A stretch of 64,000 nucleotides of DNA from Algoriphagus antarcticus (GCF_002150685.1 NZ_MSSW01000001.1:62001-126000); one strand, 5' to 3'. Positions 1 through 9,123 are shown, numbered from the stretch's first letter. Notes: generated by a model not told the origin, from the letters alone. Numbers and translations are program-made.

Positions 1-923
1 ATACAAAGTCCCACAATTCCCAGCGAAGCGTAAGTCACGAGCTCATTTTCTATAAACAATCCCAGATACCCCAACACATACCCTACTCCCACTGCCAATA
101 CAACTCCGCTTTGCTCCCTGAGTTTGATCAGGAAATTTGGAGCAAAATAGGATCCCAACAGAGAAACCACCTGCATCATAGAAGAGACAAAACCAGCCTG
201 AGAAGGAGTCCATCCACGGGAAATCAGCATATCCGGCAGCCAAGTCACCATGGTGAAATACATCACTGACTGACATCCCATGAAAATGGTGATCTGCCAA
301 GCCAGTTTAGATCTCCATACATTTTTGGCAGGATCCGTTACTTCCTGAATACTTGCCTTAGGCCGCTGTAATTGCGGAATCCATATGATCATCGCCAAAA
401 TCATAAATACAGCCCAGAACGCCAAAGATCCACGCCATCCAAAATCCCAATCTACAGCAATCGGCACACTCATCCCTACAGCAATCGCCGCAAAAAGCGA
501 CATCATCGTTGCCAAAAGTGCGGTCATCAACCCCAGCTTCTCAGGTAGCCTAACTTTGATCAGAGGAATCAACAGCACATTGGCGATCACTATACCGATC
601 CCCGTCAGCGCTGTGCCAAAGAGCATCAACTCAATCCCTCCCAACACACGAAGAATCACGCCAGTGGTAAGAACGGCAACTCCCAAAAACACGGCTCTTC
701 CCATCCCCAATCGCTTTCCTATGCCAGGAGCAAAAAGCGAGAACGTAGCGAATGTCAATAAAGGAAGCGTGGTGAGAAATCCCGCCAAGCCATTGGACAA
801 ACCCAAGTCCTCACGGATAAATGGAATCAGTGGCCCGACCGATGCAATCGAAGTGCGCAAATTGATCGAAACCAAAATAATCCCAGTGATAAGGAGTGAT
901 TGGGAGGAAATAGATTTATTCAA
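1..923 (-). CDS. MFS transporter, CynX/NimT-like (3' end outside window)
   Basis: Reading the minus strand from 923 to the window edge gives an uninterrupted ~307-residue hydrophobic protein with no stop, so the C-terminus lies outside the window. The N-terminus contains INLRTSIASVGPLIPFIRED followed by alternating transmembrane segments and an MFS-type loop (GIGKRLGMGRAV), the pattern of the cyanate/2-nitroimidazole (CynX/NimT) exporter-importer family. A stop codon lies 13 codons upstream in frame and no ATG follows early, so the TTG at 923 is the best start; an ATT start slightly upstream is possible. The substrate cannot be told from sequence. Its promoter would lie in the repeat-rich gap to the right. 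Confidence 0.8.
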   Translation of the reverse strand, partial: MNKSISSQSLLITGIILVSINLRTSIASVGPLIPFIREDLGLSNGLAGFLTTLPLLTFATFSLFAPGIGKRLGMGRAVFLGVAVLTTGVILRVLGGIELMLFGTALTGIGIVIANVLLIPLIKVRLPEKLGLMTALLATMMSLFAAIAVGMSVPIAVDWDFGWRGSLAFWAVFMILAMIIWIPQLQRPKASIQEVTDPAKNVWRSKLAWQITIFMGCQSVMYFTMVTWLPDMLISRGWTPSQAGFVSSMMQVVSLLGSYFAPNFLIKLREQSGVVLAVGVGYVLGYLGLFIENELVTYASLGIVGLC

Positions 924-1584
924 GACTGAGGTATAAATAATTGTGATTATCCGTAATCACGCCTGCTGCCTTATTTCCCTTGCTTACTTGGTGGAAAGAC
1001 CGAAGACGGGTGACCAAAGCAGCCGTAATGCTAGTGTTTACCATATAAATAAGCGCTTTATGCTGGCACAATTGCGGATATAGAATATAAAAGTCAAAGA
1101 ATTCTAAGAGTGAAATTAGCGACTAGTTAGGCGGGCAAAGCTAGGGAAATTTGATCTGGATTTTGCATGAGGTTTTCCTATGAAGGCTGAGACTGATATA
1201 AAATTGCGGTTAGCATTTCACCTATTTACATGTTCTAATACCGATCGTGCCGTTAGCACTCGCGATAGATTCGAATGGGATCGGTTACCCCGAATTTCGC
1301 TTCGCTGTATTCGGGGCTATTATTGGTTGTACCGTTGGCACAAGGCCTGCGTCACTGATAAATTACTGTGAATACTGGTTTTAGTCAATTAAGCTTGTTG
1401 GGTTTCAGTGCCCATTGGAACACTGATCAATTATTGAAATCCCTAGATCCTTGCCAACGGCAAGGCCTGTAAAAGCCCAGAATGCAATTCTGGGTTTATG
1501 ATGAAAGTCGTAACCAAAGAGTGCCAAAGGCATGATCAGTATGGAAAAGAATATCCTCAAAAAATTGCGCCGCCGCGCCTCCCC

Positions 1585-1681
1585 GTACAGCTGTCGGGAG
1601 CAGGAGATTTAATATTCTACCCAAAACCGTTGCGTCGCTGCGCCGTTGCGAGAAATAAATCATCAGAATCCAAAACCTTCG
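1585..1681. repeat. Dispersed repeat block, copy 1
   Basis: A 16-bp string at 1585-1600 (GTACAGCTGTCGGGAG) and a 25-bp string at 1657-1681 recur exactly, in the same order and orientation, at 3953-3968 and 4060-4084. The spacing differs, so the block has suffered insertions or deletions. In both copies the block lies next to a stretch encoding the C-terminal tail of an XRE-S24 regulator, which suggests one duplicated segment rather than two unrelated repeats. Confidence 0.75.
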
Positions 1682-1724
1682 CTGCGCCGCCGCGTCGCCG
1701 CGAGAAATACATGGTGAGAAATAA

Positions 1725-1781
1725 TATATCAAATTTCCAGATCTCCTGAACCTCTTCTTCCGGCACTTGATAGGCGTATAA
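1725..1781 (-). pseudogene. Relic of XRE-S24 regulator C-terminal tail
   Basis: The minus strand reads LYAYQVPEEEVQEIWKFDI, which closely matches VYAPYKVPAEEIREIWKFEY near the C-terminus of the intact regulator encoded at 4137-4961. Only about 19 codons are recognisable; no HTH or S24 catalytic residues are found upstream or downstream. The similarity stops abruptly into repeat sequence. This is best read as the remnant of a second copy of the regulator gene, or of a paralogue, that was deleted or overwritten. Confidence 0.55.
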
Positions 1782-2178
1782 ACGGGTAAAGACTTGAATG
1801 CATTTGTAAAGAGAAGTGTGGATTAGCTGTAAATAGTGGTAGCAACTCTCCAAGGGTTCTTGAGCATTGGAGAATTCAGTTATCAAAAAACACCTGAAAA
1901 GTTCGGTTTTTTATGTTTTTGGCTTTTCAAACGTAAAATTATGCAGTTTGAAATCAACTTTTTACAAAATGTTAATTAATTGAATTATAACGTGTTACAA
2001 ATAGAATTATGCCTTGAACTAAAAATAAAATACCTGAATATCAGCTTATTAATTAAATCTTTTGAAGATTTTTAAACTAGAATTTGGTTTTATAAATAAG
2101 GCTAGGATATATTAGGTTTAAGTTCAATGCGCTGAAGACTTTTAAAACAATCAACAACTCTAAAACTTTTAAAAAACA

Positions 2179-2841
2179 ATGAAAACAATTAAACTAGTGG
2201 CAGTTGTATGCTTAGCATACTTTGCCTCCGCATGTGAATTAGATCAAACGGAAATTATCCCAAATGATGATCTTACTCAAGCCTTAGAGAATGATAACCA
2301 AGGCGTACTTAGAATCGGTGAAAAGACCTATATCTTTAATGAAAATTCTAAGGGAACAATTACCAAATTTGCTGGAAACTCTAGAAAATATGAGTTTTTG
2401 TATGATACTGAATCGTTAAATATTAAGCCTGACTATCAGCGAGAAAATTATAGGCTTACAGAGGATAGCTTCATAATCGAAAACGAATTGACGGGTGAGT
2501 ATTTAAAATTTGTAAACGTAGATGAATCAAAATCTGGTACTATATCATTTGATGTAGAACTGAGTAATGGGTTAAAACTTGAAAATCTTAATTTCGTAAT
2601 TCCACCAAACGATTCATTAGGTTCAGCTAATTCTAGAACAGATGTAGCTTGTGTTTTATGTTATATTTATGTCTTTGAAAAAATATTAGATTCTATATTG
2701 GATCAATTGGGGGATAATTTTGATAGTAATTGTGCCTTGGCACTAAATAACTGTGCAAACTCTGGCGGAGTAGCGGAATTAAAATTATCAGATGGATGGT
2801 TTGGCTCTTCTTGTGAAGTATCATGTCAATTGCCTGAATAA
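2179..2841 (+). CDS. Predicted lipoprotein with Cys-rich C-terminus
   Basis: The 220-residue product starts with a lipoprotein signal (MKTIKLVAVVCLAYFASAC), the lipobox Cys being residue 19, so it should be anchored in a membrane facing the periplasm or outside. The middle is polar and beta-like. The last ~70 residues hold seven Cys (two in an ACVLC pair, then single cysteines in SNC, NNC, SSC and VSC) that could form disulfides. I do not recognise a family. The gene is AT-rich and is followed after 12 bp by a CPBP-family membrane protease gene on the same strand, so the two are probably co-transcribed. Confidence 0.75.
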   Translation: MKTIKLVAVVCLAYFASACELDQTEIIPNDDLTQALENDNQGVLRIGEKTYIFNENSKGTITKFAGNSRKYEFLYDTESLNIKPDYQRENYRLTEDSFIIENELTGEYLKFVNVDESKSGTISFDVELSNGLKLENLNFVIPPNDSLGSANSRTDVACVLCYIYVFEKILDSILDQLGDNFDSNCALALNNCANSGGVAELKLSDGWFGSSCEVSCQLPE

Positions 2842-2853
2842 TCTATTAGATAT

Positions 2854-3723
2854 ATGAATAAAAAAAAGTGGTTACTAATCAGTGGAAGCGTATTGCTTTC
2901 ACTGGTTCTTTTCTTTATTGTTTTTTTTCAGCTAACACCTCCGCTAACTGATATAGAGCAATCAAGTTTTAAGAGTTTTTATTTGAGTTCATTCATATTT
3001 CCCGTTTTGGTTGCTCCGCTAATTGAAGAGATTCGTTTTCGAGGGTTTCTGACAAAAAGCAAAATATTACAAGGTATTTTTCTTCTTCTTACCCCAATAA
3101 GCTTATTTGTAGCAGGTTGGGATACTATCATATTTATCTTAGTATTGGTTATATATTCTATTTATGCTTTGTATAAAGTATATAAATTTGATGCTCTACT
3201 AGATATTTTAATCATAGTTTCATCTCTATTTTTCAGCTTGCACCATTTACCTTTTAATGCTAATATCACTTGGTCTTGGATCCCATTTTTAGGAGTATCA
3301 TTCTCATTAGGGTTACTTTTTAGTTGGGTTATTATTAATAAATCCATCATTTGGGCTTTTATACTACATGGCGGATGGAATCTTGTGGTTAGCTTGTTAT
3401 TTTTAGGACACTTGCATTTTGGGATATCAGAAGAGCCTGGAGAGGTGATTTCAGATGAGTACCATCTCGAATGGAAAAGAATACCTTTCCTCAACTCAAA
3501 CTCTGGTCAATACAAGCCAAATGGTAATGTATTAACTATTACCAATATGAATCTGCAAGATGTAATTGGCTACGCAGGGCCAGAGATATTAGATTCCATG
3601 TTAGTCACAGAACCATTTGTAAAGTATGATATCACATTCCAATCGGAAAATGAAGCGGAACTGAAAGCGAATTTCGTCAAGGCTTTGGAAATTGATTCAT
3701 TGTTGATAAAGAAGGTGAAATAG
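2854..3723 (+). CDS. CPBP-family intramembrane glutamic endopeptidase
   Basis: This 289-residue polytopic membrane protein carries the signature motifs of the CPBP/ABI (CAAX protease Rce1-like) family: EEIRFRG at residues 58-64, FSLHH at 127-131 and HGGWN at 172-176. These supply the glutamates, histidines and asparagine of the active site. The last ~100 residues form a soluble, charged domain that most family members lack. Family members process prenylated proteins or peptide pheromones and some give bacteriocin immunity; the substrate here is unknown. Its close pairing with the Cys-rich lipoprotein gene upstream makes that protein a possible partner, which is inference only. Confidence 0.8.
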   Translation: MNKKKWLLISGSVLLSLVLFFIVFFQLTPPLTDIEQSSFKSFYLSSFIFPVLVAPLIEEIRFRGFLTKSKILQGIFLLLTPISLFVAGWDTIIFILVLVIYSIYALYKVYKFDALLDILIIVSSLFFSLHHLPFNANITWSWIPFLGVSFSLGLLFSWVIINKSIIWAFILHGGWNLVVSLLFLGHLHFGISEEPGEVISDEYHLEWKRIPFLNSNSGQYKPNGNVLTITNMNLQDVIGYAGPEILDSMLVTEPFVKYDITFQSENEAELKANFVKALEIDSLLIKKVK

Positions 3724-4136
3724 CGATTTCCTCCCTATTCAGCGAATCTTTCTTCTCAACTTTCAAAGCCTACCCCCACACTAGGGTATTCCGCCAAAAA
3801 GGGTATTTTTATGCTTTCTAACAAGACCTGAAACGTCCTGAATTATCTGTATTTGATCCTCTGCGATATACTTTGCCACTCTGCGGTGGAAAAAATCAAA
3901 TGTAAAATCCTTCAATCTTGATAGCTTCAAGTACAAACCCTTTGCGTCTCCAGTACAGCTGTCGGGAGCGGGAGACTTTCATTCAAAACATACGAGGCTC
4001 AAAAAAAATGGCAAAGGCTAAAACCGCCGCGTCGTTGCGAGAAATACATTGCGAGAAACAAATCATCAGAATCCAAAACCTTCGAGGAGACCCTTCGACT
4101 TCGCTCAGGGTGACCATTATTCGCTCAGGGGATACC
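3724..4136. other. Intergenic region with dispersed repeats
   Basis: No gene is apparent. The left part (about 3855-3890) contains the CTCTGCG/CACTCTGCGGTGG type of degenerate repeat also visible near 22505-22560, 29880-29925, 30000-30035 and 46255-46295. The right part, 3953-4084, is copy 2 of the block described at 1585-1681. A short hairpin-prone stretch rich in TTCGCTCAGGG lies at about 4095-4133, just past the regulator stop codon. Confidence 0.6.
3953..4084. repeat. Dispersed repeat block, copy 2
   Basis: Same two exact strings as at 1585-1600 and 1657-1681, here at 3953-3968 and 4060-4084. It lies about 50 bp beyond the stop codon of the intact XRE-S24 regulator gene. Confidence 0.75.
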
Positions 4137-4961
4137 TCAAAGATTACCTCCCTGCAACAACCCCAACTTCCTGTTAATCTCCGAGATCTCAATCCCCACT
4201 TGCTGCAGCGTCAGTGGCTCCTGCGGAAACTCATCACTCATATAATATTCAAACTTCCAGATCTCACGAATCTCTTCCGCTGGGACTTTATAAGGCGCAT
4301 AAACTGGATTCAGCGAGCGTAGCAAAAAGTTTCTTTCCTCGGCCTGGAAGCTCAACATCTTAAAACTGATCCCTTCGCTTGCCGTCACCACCACGCAGGG
4401 AGTTTCTTTTGCAAGTCGCCATTCGGACAAGTACGAGCCAATCACATAAGCTCCATCCGCAATCGGCAGCATGCTATCTCCTTCGGTTTGAAACATACGG
4501 TACTTTTTGTCTTTTGGGAGATTGGGGAGATTGAAAACAGGAAGTGTGCTCAAATACTCTGGATCTCCAAAGCCACCTAGATAACCTGCTTTCGCCTTGA
4601 TCGGCACCAGCTCGATGTTGTCCTCATTACTTGAACTCACCGTGGTGGCGAGAATCCGAACTTTCGATCCGCTAAGAAACACATCATTTCCAGCTTCCAG
4701 ATCACGGATTTTCAGTTCGCTGATCTTCGACAGATCTACCCGAAGCAGCGTATCCACACTCATCCTGAAATAATCCGCACACAGCAGCAAATCCTCGATT
4801 GCCGGCGACTTGCTATGCCCATTTTCATGTGCATTTAGCTTGGCACGGGTCATGCCAAGATTTTCAGCTAGCATGTCCTGACTCAATTTGCGTCGCTTTC
4901 TGAGAAATTTCAGATTGCCCGCCCAGAAAAAGCTTTGACTTCCCATTTTTATTCGATACAA
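4137..4961 (-). CDS. XRE-type repressor with LexA-like S24 peptidase domain
   Basis: The 274-residue protein has an N-terminal helix-turn-helix (about 15-75: LRKRRKLSQDMLAENLGMTR) and a C-terminal S24 domain (about 115-245). The catalytic Ser is S163 in EGDSM and the Lys is K201 in GISFKML; an Ala-Gly pair at 125-126 (KAKAGYLGG) sits where LexA-type repressors cleave themselves. The domain therefore looks catalytically intact. It is divergent from dinB across a 54-bp gap, so it most likely represses dinB-dnaE and itself until DNA damage triggers RecA-assisted autocleavage; that is inference from LexA/CI-type families. A start at residue 6 (4946) is possible. Confidence 0.85.
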   Translation of the reverse strand: MYRIKMGSQSFFWAGNLKFLRKRRKLSQDMLAENLGMTRAKLNAHENGHSKSPAIEDLLLCADYFRMSVDTLLRVDLSKISELKIRDLEAGNDVFLSGSKVRILATTVSSSNEDNIELVPIKAKAGYLGGFGDPEYLSTLPVFNLPNLPKDKKYRMFQTEGDSMLPIADGAYVIGSYLSEWRLAKETPCVVVTASEGISFKMLSFQAEERNFLLRSLNPVYAPYKVPAEEIREIWKFEYYMSDEFPQEPLTLQQVGIEISEINRKLGLLQGGNL

Positions 4962-4991
4962 TTAATGACAATAAAATGATACTAATAATAT

Positions 4992-4999
4992 CAAATATA
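4992..4999 (-). promoter_or_regulatory. Candidate -7 box for the S24 regulator gene
   Basis: The minus strand reads TATATTTG, a match to the Bacteroidota TAnnTTTG -7 element, 31 bp upstream of the regulator start. The same 54-bp gap holds an imperfect inverted repeat GATA-N7-TATC (4979-4993), a possible operator shared with dinB. Confidence 0.4.
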
Positions 5000-5015
5000 G
5001 CAAGTAATCTGAGAA

Positions 5016-6164
5016 ATGGAAAGGCATATCGTGCATTTGGATTTGGACACGTTTTTTGTGTCCGTGGAGCGGTTGAAAAACAGTGCCCTCAATGGTAAAC
5101 CCGTCATCATCGGTGGCAGCACCGACCGGGGCGTGGTGGCTTCGTGCAGTTACGAAGCACGGAAATTCGGCGTGCATTCTGCCATGCCGATGAAGCTGGC
5201 GCGCAGGCTTTGCCCTTCGGCTATGTATATCAAAGGCGATTACGACAGCTACAGTAAGAGTTCGCGTCTAGTCACCGAGGTGATTCAGGAGCAAGTTCCG
5301 CTGATGGAAAAAGCTTCGATAGATGAATTTTACATCGATATGACGGGAATGGATCGCTTTTTTGGTTGTGAAAAATTCACCAAAGAACTGCGGGAAAAGA
5401 TAGTCCGAGAATCAGGATTACCGATTTCATGCGCTTTGGCAGTAAACAAACTCATCTCCAAAGTGGCCACTCATGATGCTAAACCCAATGGACAGACGAC
5501 CATTCCTTTTGGTGGAGAAAAAGGTTACCTCGCACCACTTCCCATCCGAAGAATGCCGGGAGTAGGAGAAAAAACCTCCACACTGCTGGAGCGGATGGGC
5601 GTGGAAAACATCAAACTACTCAGTGAAATCCCTCCCCGAATGATGCAAAATCTATTGGGAAAATCGGGCATCGATCTTTCCCGAAAAGCCAATGGCATCG
5701 ACGAATCACCGGTCATTCCCTACACCGAGCAAAAGAGTATCGGAACAGAAAACACCTTTGAATCAGACACGATAGACATGGCTTTTCTTAATAGTCAATT
5801 GGTGCGAATGACGGAGAAAGTAGGCTTTGAGCTTCGCCAAAAACACAAGCTCTGTGGTTGCATCACGGTGAAGCTTCGCTATGCTAATTTCGACACCGTC
5901 AGCCGTCAGTGCGTGATCTCCTACACCAGTTCGGACGAAGTGCTCCTTCAGCGAGCCAAGGAACTCTTTGCGAAGCTCTATGAAAAGAGAATGCTCGTGC
6001 GCCTTGTCGGAGTGAAAGTCAGTCATCTCGTGCAGGGAAACCAGCAAATCGATCTTTTTCAGGACACCGAAGAAGGCGTGAGTTTATACCAAGCCATCGA
6101 TTGGATCAAAAATCGCTATGGCGAAAAAAGTCTAACCCGAGCTATCACCCTAACCTCCGCTTAA
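5016..6164 (+). CDS. dinB: DNA polymerase IV, Y-family
   Basis: This 382-residue translesion polymerase has the Y-family N-terminal motif HLDLDTFFVSVE with metal-binding D9 and the aromatic steric gate F14, and the second catalytic pair D103-E104 in ASIDEFYID. A helix-hairpin-helix thumb region (RRMPGVGEKTSTLLERMGV) and a little-finger domain follow. Length is normal for DinB. It is followed by a dnaE-type gene after one base, so the two are translated as a unit, and it faces away from a LexA-like repressor. Together they resemble the imuB-dnaE2 damage-induced mutagenesis cassettes of other phyla, but this DinB keeps its catalytic residues, unlike ImuB. Confidence 0.92.
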   Translation: MERHIVHLDLDTFFVSVERLKNSALNGKPVIIGGSTDRGVVASCSYEARKFGVHSAMPMKLARRLCPSAMYIKGDYDSYSKSSRLVTEVIQEQVPLMEKASIDEFYIDMTGMDRFFGCEKFTKELREKIVRESGLPISCALAVNKLISKVATHDAKPNGQTTIPFGGEKGYLAPLPIRRMPGVGEKTSTLLERMGVENIKLLSEIPPRMMQNLLGKSGIDLSRKANGIDESPVIPYTEQKSIGTENTFESDTIDMAFLNSQLVRMTEKVGFELRQKHKLCGCITVKLRYANFDTVSRQCVISYTSSDEVLLQRAKELFAKLYEKRMLVRLVGVKVSHLVQGNQQIDLFQDTEEGVSLYQAIDWIKNRYGEKSLTRAITLTSA

Positions 6165-6165
6165 G

Positions 6166-9123
6166 ATGTTTATCCATTGTAAATCCTGGTTCAGCTATCG
6201 CTACGGCACCTTCAGCACTGAGGCGATCGTGGATGCCGCGGCCGAGCGTGGGCTATCTTCCCTTGGCCTCTGCAATATCAACAGCACGGCGGACATGTGG
6301 GATTTTGTTGATTTCTGTAGGGAAAAGAAAATCAAACCGCTGGTGGGCGCTGAAATCCGAAATGAGGATATTTTCTGCTATACACTATTGGCAAAAAGTG
6401 ATGCTGGACTATCGGAAATCAACCGATTTTTATCTGAGCACCTGCAGCAGGAATTAGCTTTTCCTGAACGTCCAACTTGTTTTTCAGAGGTTTTCATGGT
6501 CTATCCCGTTGGGAGTTTTGCTGCGCAAAATCTACAGAAAAATGAATTCATCGGCGTATTGGCAAGCCAACTGAACCGTGTCAAAAAGGAGGAAGTCGAA
6601 GCTTTTCCCAAGAAATGGATCATCCGACATCCGGTGACTTTTAAGGACAAAACCGCCTTCAACCTGCATCGCTTGCTTCGTGCCATCGGCAAAAACACGC
6701 TGATCAGTAAACTGGGGGAAAAAGACTTTGCCTCTCCAGACGAACTATTTGTCCCGGAAGCAGCACTGATGAGTGCCTTTCGGAATTTTCCCGGCATGAT
6801 CAGCAACACACTTCAGCTGATCGATCAGTGCGAGCTGAAGACAGAACTTCATACCGATAAAAACAAAAAGCATTACAGCGCGAGCAAGGAAGACGACCGG
6901 ATTTTGCTGGAAAAGCTCGCCATGGAAGGACTTCAGTATCGCTACGGAAACAATCCTGAAGCGAAAGCCCGTGTGATCAAAGAACTGAAGATCATCGACC
7001 AACTGAATTTCAACGCCTACTTTCTGATCGTCTGGGACGTGATCCGCTATGCCCAAAACCGTGGTTTTTACTACGTAGGTCGAGGCAGCGGAGCTAATTC
7101 CATCGTAGCCTATTGCCTGAAAATCACAGATGTGGATCCCATCAAACTCGATCTATACTTCGAGCGATTTCTGAATCCACACCGAACTTCCCCACCGGAT
7201 TTTGACATGGACTTCTCCTGGAAAGATAGGGATGAGGTCATCGATTATATTTTCAAGCGCTACGGCAAAGACCACGTATCGCTACTCGGAATGTACAGCA
7301 CGTTCCAGCGGAGAGCGGTAATCCGTGAACTGGGGAAGGTTTTTGGCCTGCCAAAAGAAGAAATCGACCAACTCGTGCGTGGCAAAGATCAGCCGATGAA
7401 CGAGGACAAAATCCAGCGTACCATTCTGAAATACGGACAACTGCTGGAGAATTTTCCCAATCATCATTCCATCCATCCTGGTGGAATGTTGATTTCCGAA
7501 AAGCCTATCTACCAATACACTGTAAATGAAATGCCTCCGAAAGGCTTTTGCACCGCTCAAATCGATATGTTTTTGGCAGAGAAAATCGGCTTATTCAAAC
7601 TCGACATCCTCAGTCAGCGCGGATTGGGGCATATTAAGGAAGCCATTGGACTGGTGAAGAAAAACCGGGGAATCGACATCGACATTCACCGAGTAGAGGA
7701 ATTTATGTGCGATCCCAAAGTCGCGAGCCAGATTCGCAAAGCGGATACGATTGGCTGCTTTTACATCGAAAGTCCAGCCATGCGGCAGCTCCTCACCAAA
7801 CTCAAATGTGACGATTACCTCCGTCTGGTTGCTGCCAGCTCTATCATTCGTCCCGGCGTGGCGCAATCAGGCATGATGAAGCAGTACATCGAGCGCTTTC
7901 ACGATCCGAAAAAAGTCGTCTACCTCCACCCCAAAATGAAGGAACTGCTGGAGGAAACTTATGGCGTGATGGTCTATCAAGAGGATGTGATCAAGGTGGC
8001 GCATCACTTCGCCGGCCTGGATATGGGCGAAGCCGACATCTTGCGCCGAGCCATGTCCGGCAAGTATCGCTCGCATAATAAGTTCAATGAGATTCGGGAA
8101 AAATACTTTGCAAACTGCAAGAAACTTGGGCATGATGACACCGTCGCAGCGGAAGTTTGGAGGCAGATGGAATCCTTCGGTGGCTATTCCTTTTCCAAGG
8201 CCCACTCGGCATCCTTTGCCGTGGAAAGCTATCAGAGTCTTTACTTGAAGACCTATTTTCCCATGGAATTTATGGTGGCCGTGATCAACAATTTCGGTGG
8301 GTTTTACAGTACGGAGTTCTATTTCCACGAACTCAAGCGCACGGGAGCCCAGGTAAATCCGCCTTGCGTCAATCGCAGTGAATACCTCACCAACATCAGC
8401 GGAAAGCAGGTTTTCGTAGGACTCATCCATGTCCAGCAACTTGAATCAAAACTCTGCACGCTGATTCTCGAAGAACGAGAAAATAATGGCCCCTACCTCA
8501 GTTTGGAAGACTTCATCGAGCGCACGCATTCCGGACCGGAGCAGTTGAACATACTGATCAGCGTGGGAGCATTTTCATTTACGGGTTTGGGAAAAAAGAA
8601 ACTGCTGTGGAAAGCCAACTTCGCCCAAAAACGGCTGACTGCTATTCCCGATTCTCCTGCGCTTTTCAAAGAACCGGCAATGGATTTCACGCTACCGGAT
8701 TTCCCTGATTATCCACTGGAAGACGCGATTGACGAGATCAATGTGCTGGGCTTTGCGCTCACGGATATGTTTCGCCTCTGTGCGCATGATGGCAAAGGAA
8801 CCATCTTCGCCGAGCAGCTTCCAGGCTTGCTGGGAAAAAATGTAGAGGTACTTGGACAACTGGTAGTGACCAAAGATGTGCGCACGATCAATCGGGAGCA
8901 CATGGCCTTTGGGACTTTCCTAGACCCCAAAGGCGACTGGCTGGACACCATTCATTTTCCTCCTTCGCTAAAGCGATTTCCATTTCAAGGTAAGGGATTC
9001 TATAAGCTCCGCGGCAAAGTAGTCGTAGAATTTGGAGCCTTTGCCGTAGAGGTAAATGCGATGTGGAAAGTGGGGCTGAAGGGGAAGAAGGAGGTGGTTA
9101 AATATGATCACCAATTTATTTAA
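6166..9123 (+). CDS. dnaE: DNA polymerase III alpha subunit, error-prone (DnaE2-like) type
   Basis: The 985-residue protein is a C-family polymerase, shorter than replicative DnaE (usually about 1150-1200). The palm motif PPDFDMDF near residue 345 supplies two catalytic Asp and FKLDILSQRG near residue 478 the third; YVGRGSGANS near 300 is the conserved nucleotide-binding stretch. The N-terminal PHP domain begins CKSWFSYRYGTFS instead of the usual His/Ser/Asp-rich metal motif, so proofreading-type metal binding is probably lost. An OB-like region lies near 860-940. Position behind dinB under a LexA-like repressor points to damage-induced mutagenic synthesis. Its last codons overlap the convergent ATPase-nuclease gene by 8 bp. 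Confidence 0.88.
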   Translation: MFIHCKSWFSYRYGTFSTEAIVDAAAERGLSSLGLCNINSTADMWDFVDFCREKKIKPLVGAEIRNEDIFCYTLLAKSDAGLSEINRFLSEHLQQELAFPERPTCFSEVFMVYPVGSFAAQNLQKNEFIGVLASQLNRVKKEEVEAFPKKWIIRHPVTFKDKTAFNLHRLLRAIGKNTLISKLGEKDFASPDELFVPEAALMSAFRNFPGMISNTLQLIDQCELKTELHTDKNKKHYSASKEDDRILLEKLAMEGLQYRYGNNPEAKARVIKELKIIDQLNFNAYFLIVWDVIRYAQNRGFYYVGRGSGANSIVAYCLKITDVDPIKLDLYFERFLNPHRTSPPDFDMDFSWKDRDEVIDYIFKRYGKDHVSLLGMYSTFQRRAVIRELGKVFGLPKEEIDQLVRGKDQPMNEDKIQRTILKYGQLLENFPNHHSIHPGGMLISEKPIYQYTVNEMPPKGFCTAQIDMFLAEKIGLFKLDILSQRGLGHIKEAIGLVKKNRGIDIDIHRVEEFMCDPKVASQIRKADTIGCFYIESPAMRQLLTKLKCDDYLRLVAASSIIRPGVAQSGMMKQYIERFHDPKKVVYLHPKMKELLEETYGVMVYQEDVIKVAHHFAGLDMGEADILRRAMSGKYRSHNKFNEIREKYFANCKKLGHDDTVAAEVWRQMESFGGYSFSKAHSASFAVESYQSLYLKTYFPMEFMVAVINNFGGFYSTEFYFHELKRTGAQVNPPCVNRSEYLTNISGKQVFVGLIHVQQLESKLCTLILEERENNGPYLSLEDFIERTHSGPEQLNILISVGAFSFTGLGKKKLLWKANFAQKRLTAIPDSPALFKEPAMDFTLPDFPDYPLEDAIDEINVLGFALTDMFRLCAHDGKGTIFAEQLPGLLGKNVEVLGQLVVTKDVRTINREHMAFGTFLDPKGDWLDTIHFPPSLKRFPFQGKGFYKLRGKVVVEFGAFAVEVNAMWKVGLKGKKEVVKYDHQFI

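Larger units (their letters stand above)
937..2178. other. Long intergenic region with decayed repeats
   Basis: I see no convincing complete gene here; the short frames are low-complexity or repeat-derived. Recognisable pieces are an 18-bp motif at 998-1015 that recurs exactly at 22345-22362, a hairpin at 1289-1317 (CCCCGAAT / ATTCGGGG arms), a hairpin at 1476-1494 (CCCAGAAT / ATTCTGGG arms), a block at 1585-1681 that recurs at 3953-4084, and a relic of a regulator tail at 1725-1781. From about 1900 to 2178 the DNA is very AT-rich and probably carries the promoter of the lipoprotein gene. Confidence 0.6.

Noticed and set aside
385..936. A 183-codon plus-strand frame opposite the transporter
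   Set aside because: The minus strand reads a coherent MFS transporter through the whole stretch; the plus-strand product is Ile/Pro/Ser-rich with no domain, a typical antisense shadow.
1180..1371. 63-codon plus-strand frame
   Set aside because: It spans the CCCCGAAT/ATTCGGGG hairpin and repeat sequence; the product has no recognisable features.
3918..4322. 134-codon plus-strand frame
   Set aside because: It runs through the dispersed repeat and the antisense of the S24 regulator's 3' end.
7867..8439. 190-codon minus-strand frame inside dnaE
   Set aside because: It is antisense to conserved polymerase sequence that is clearly coding on the plus strand.
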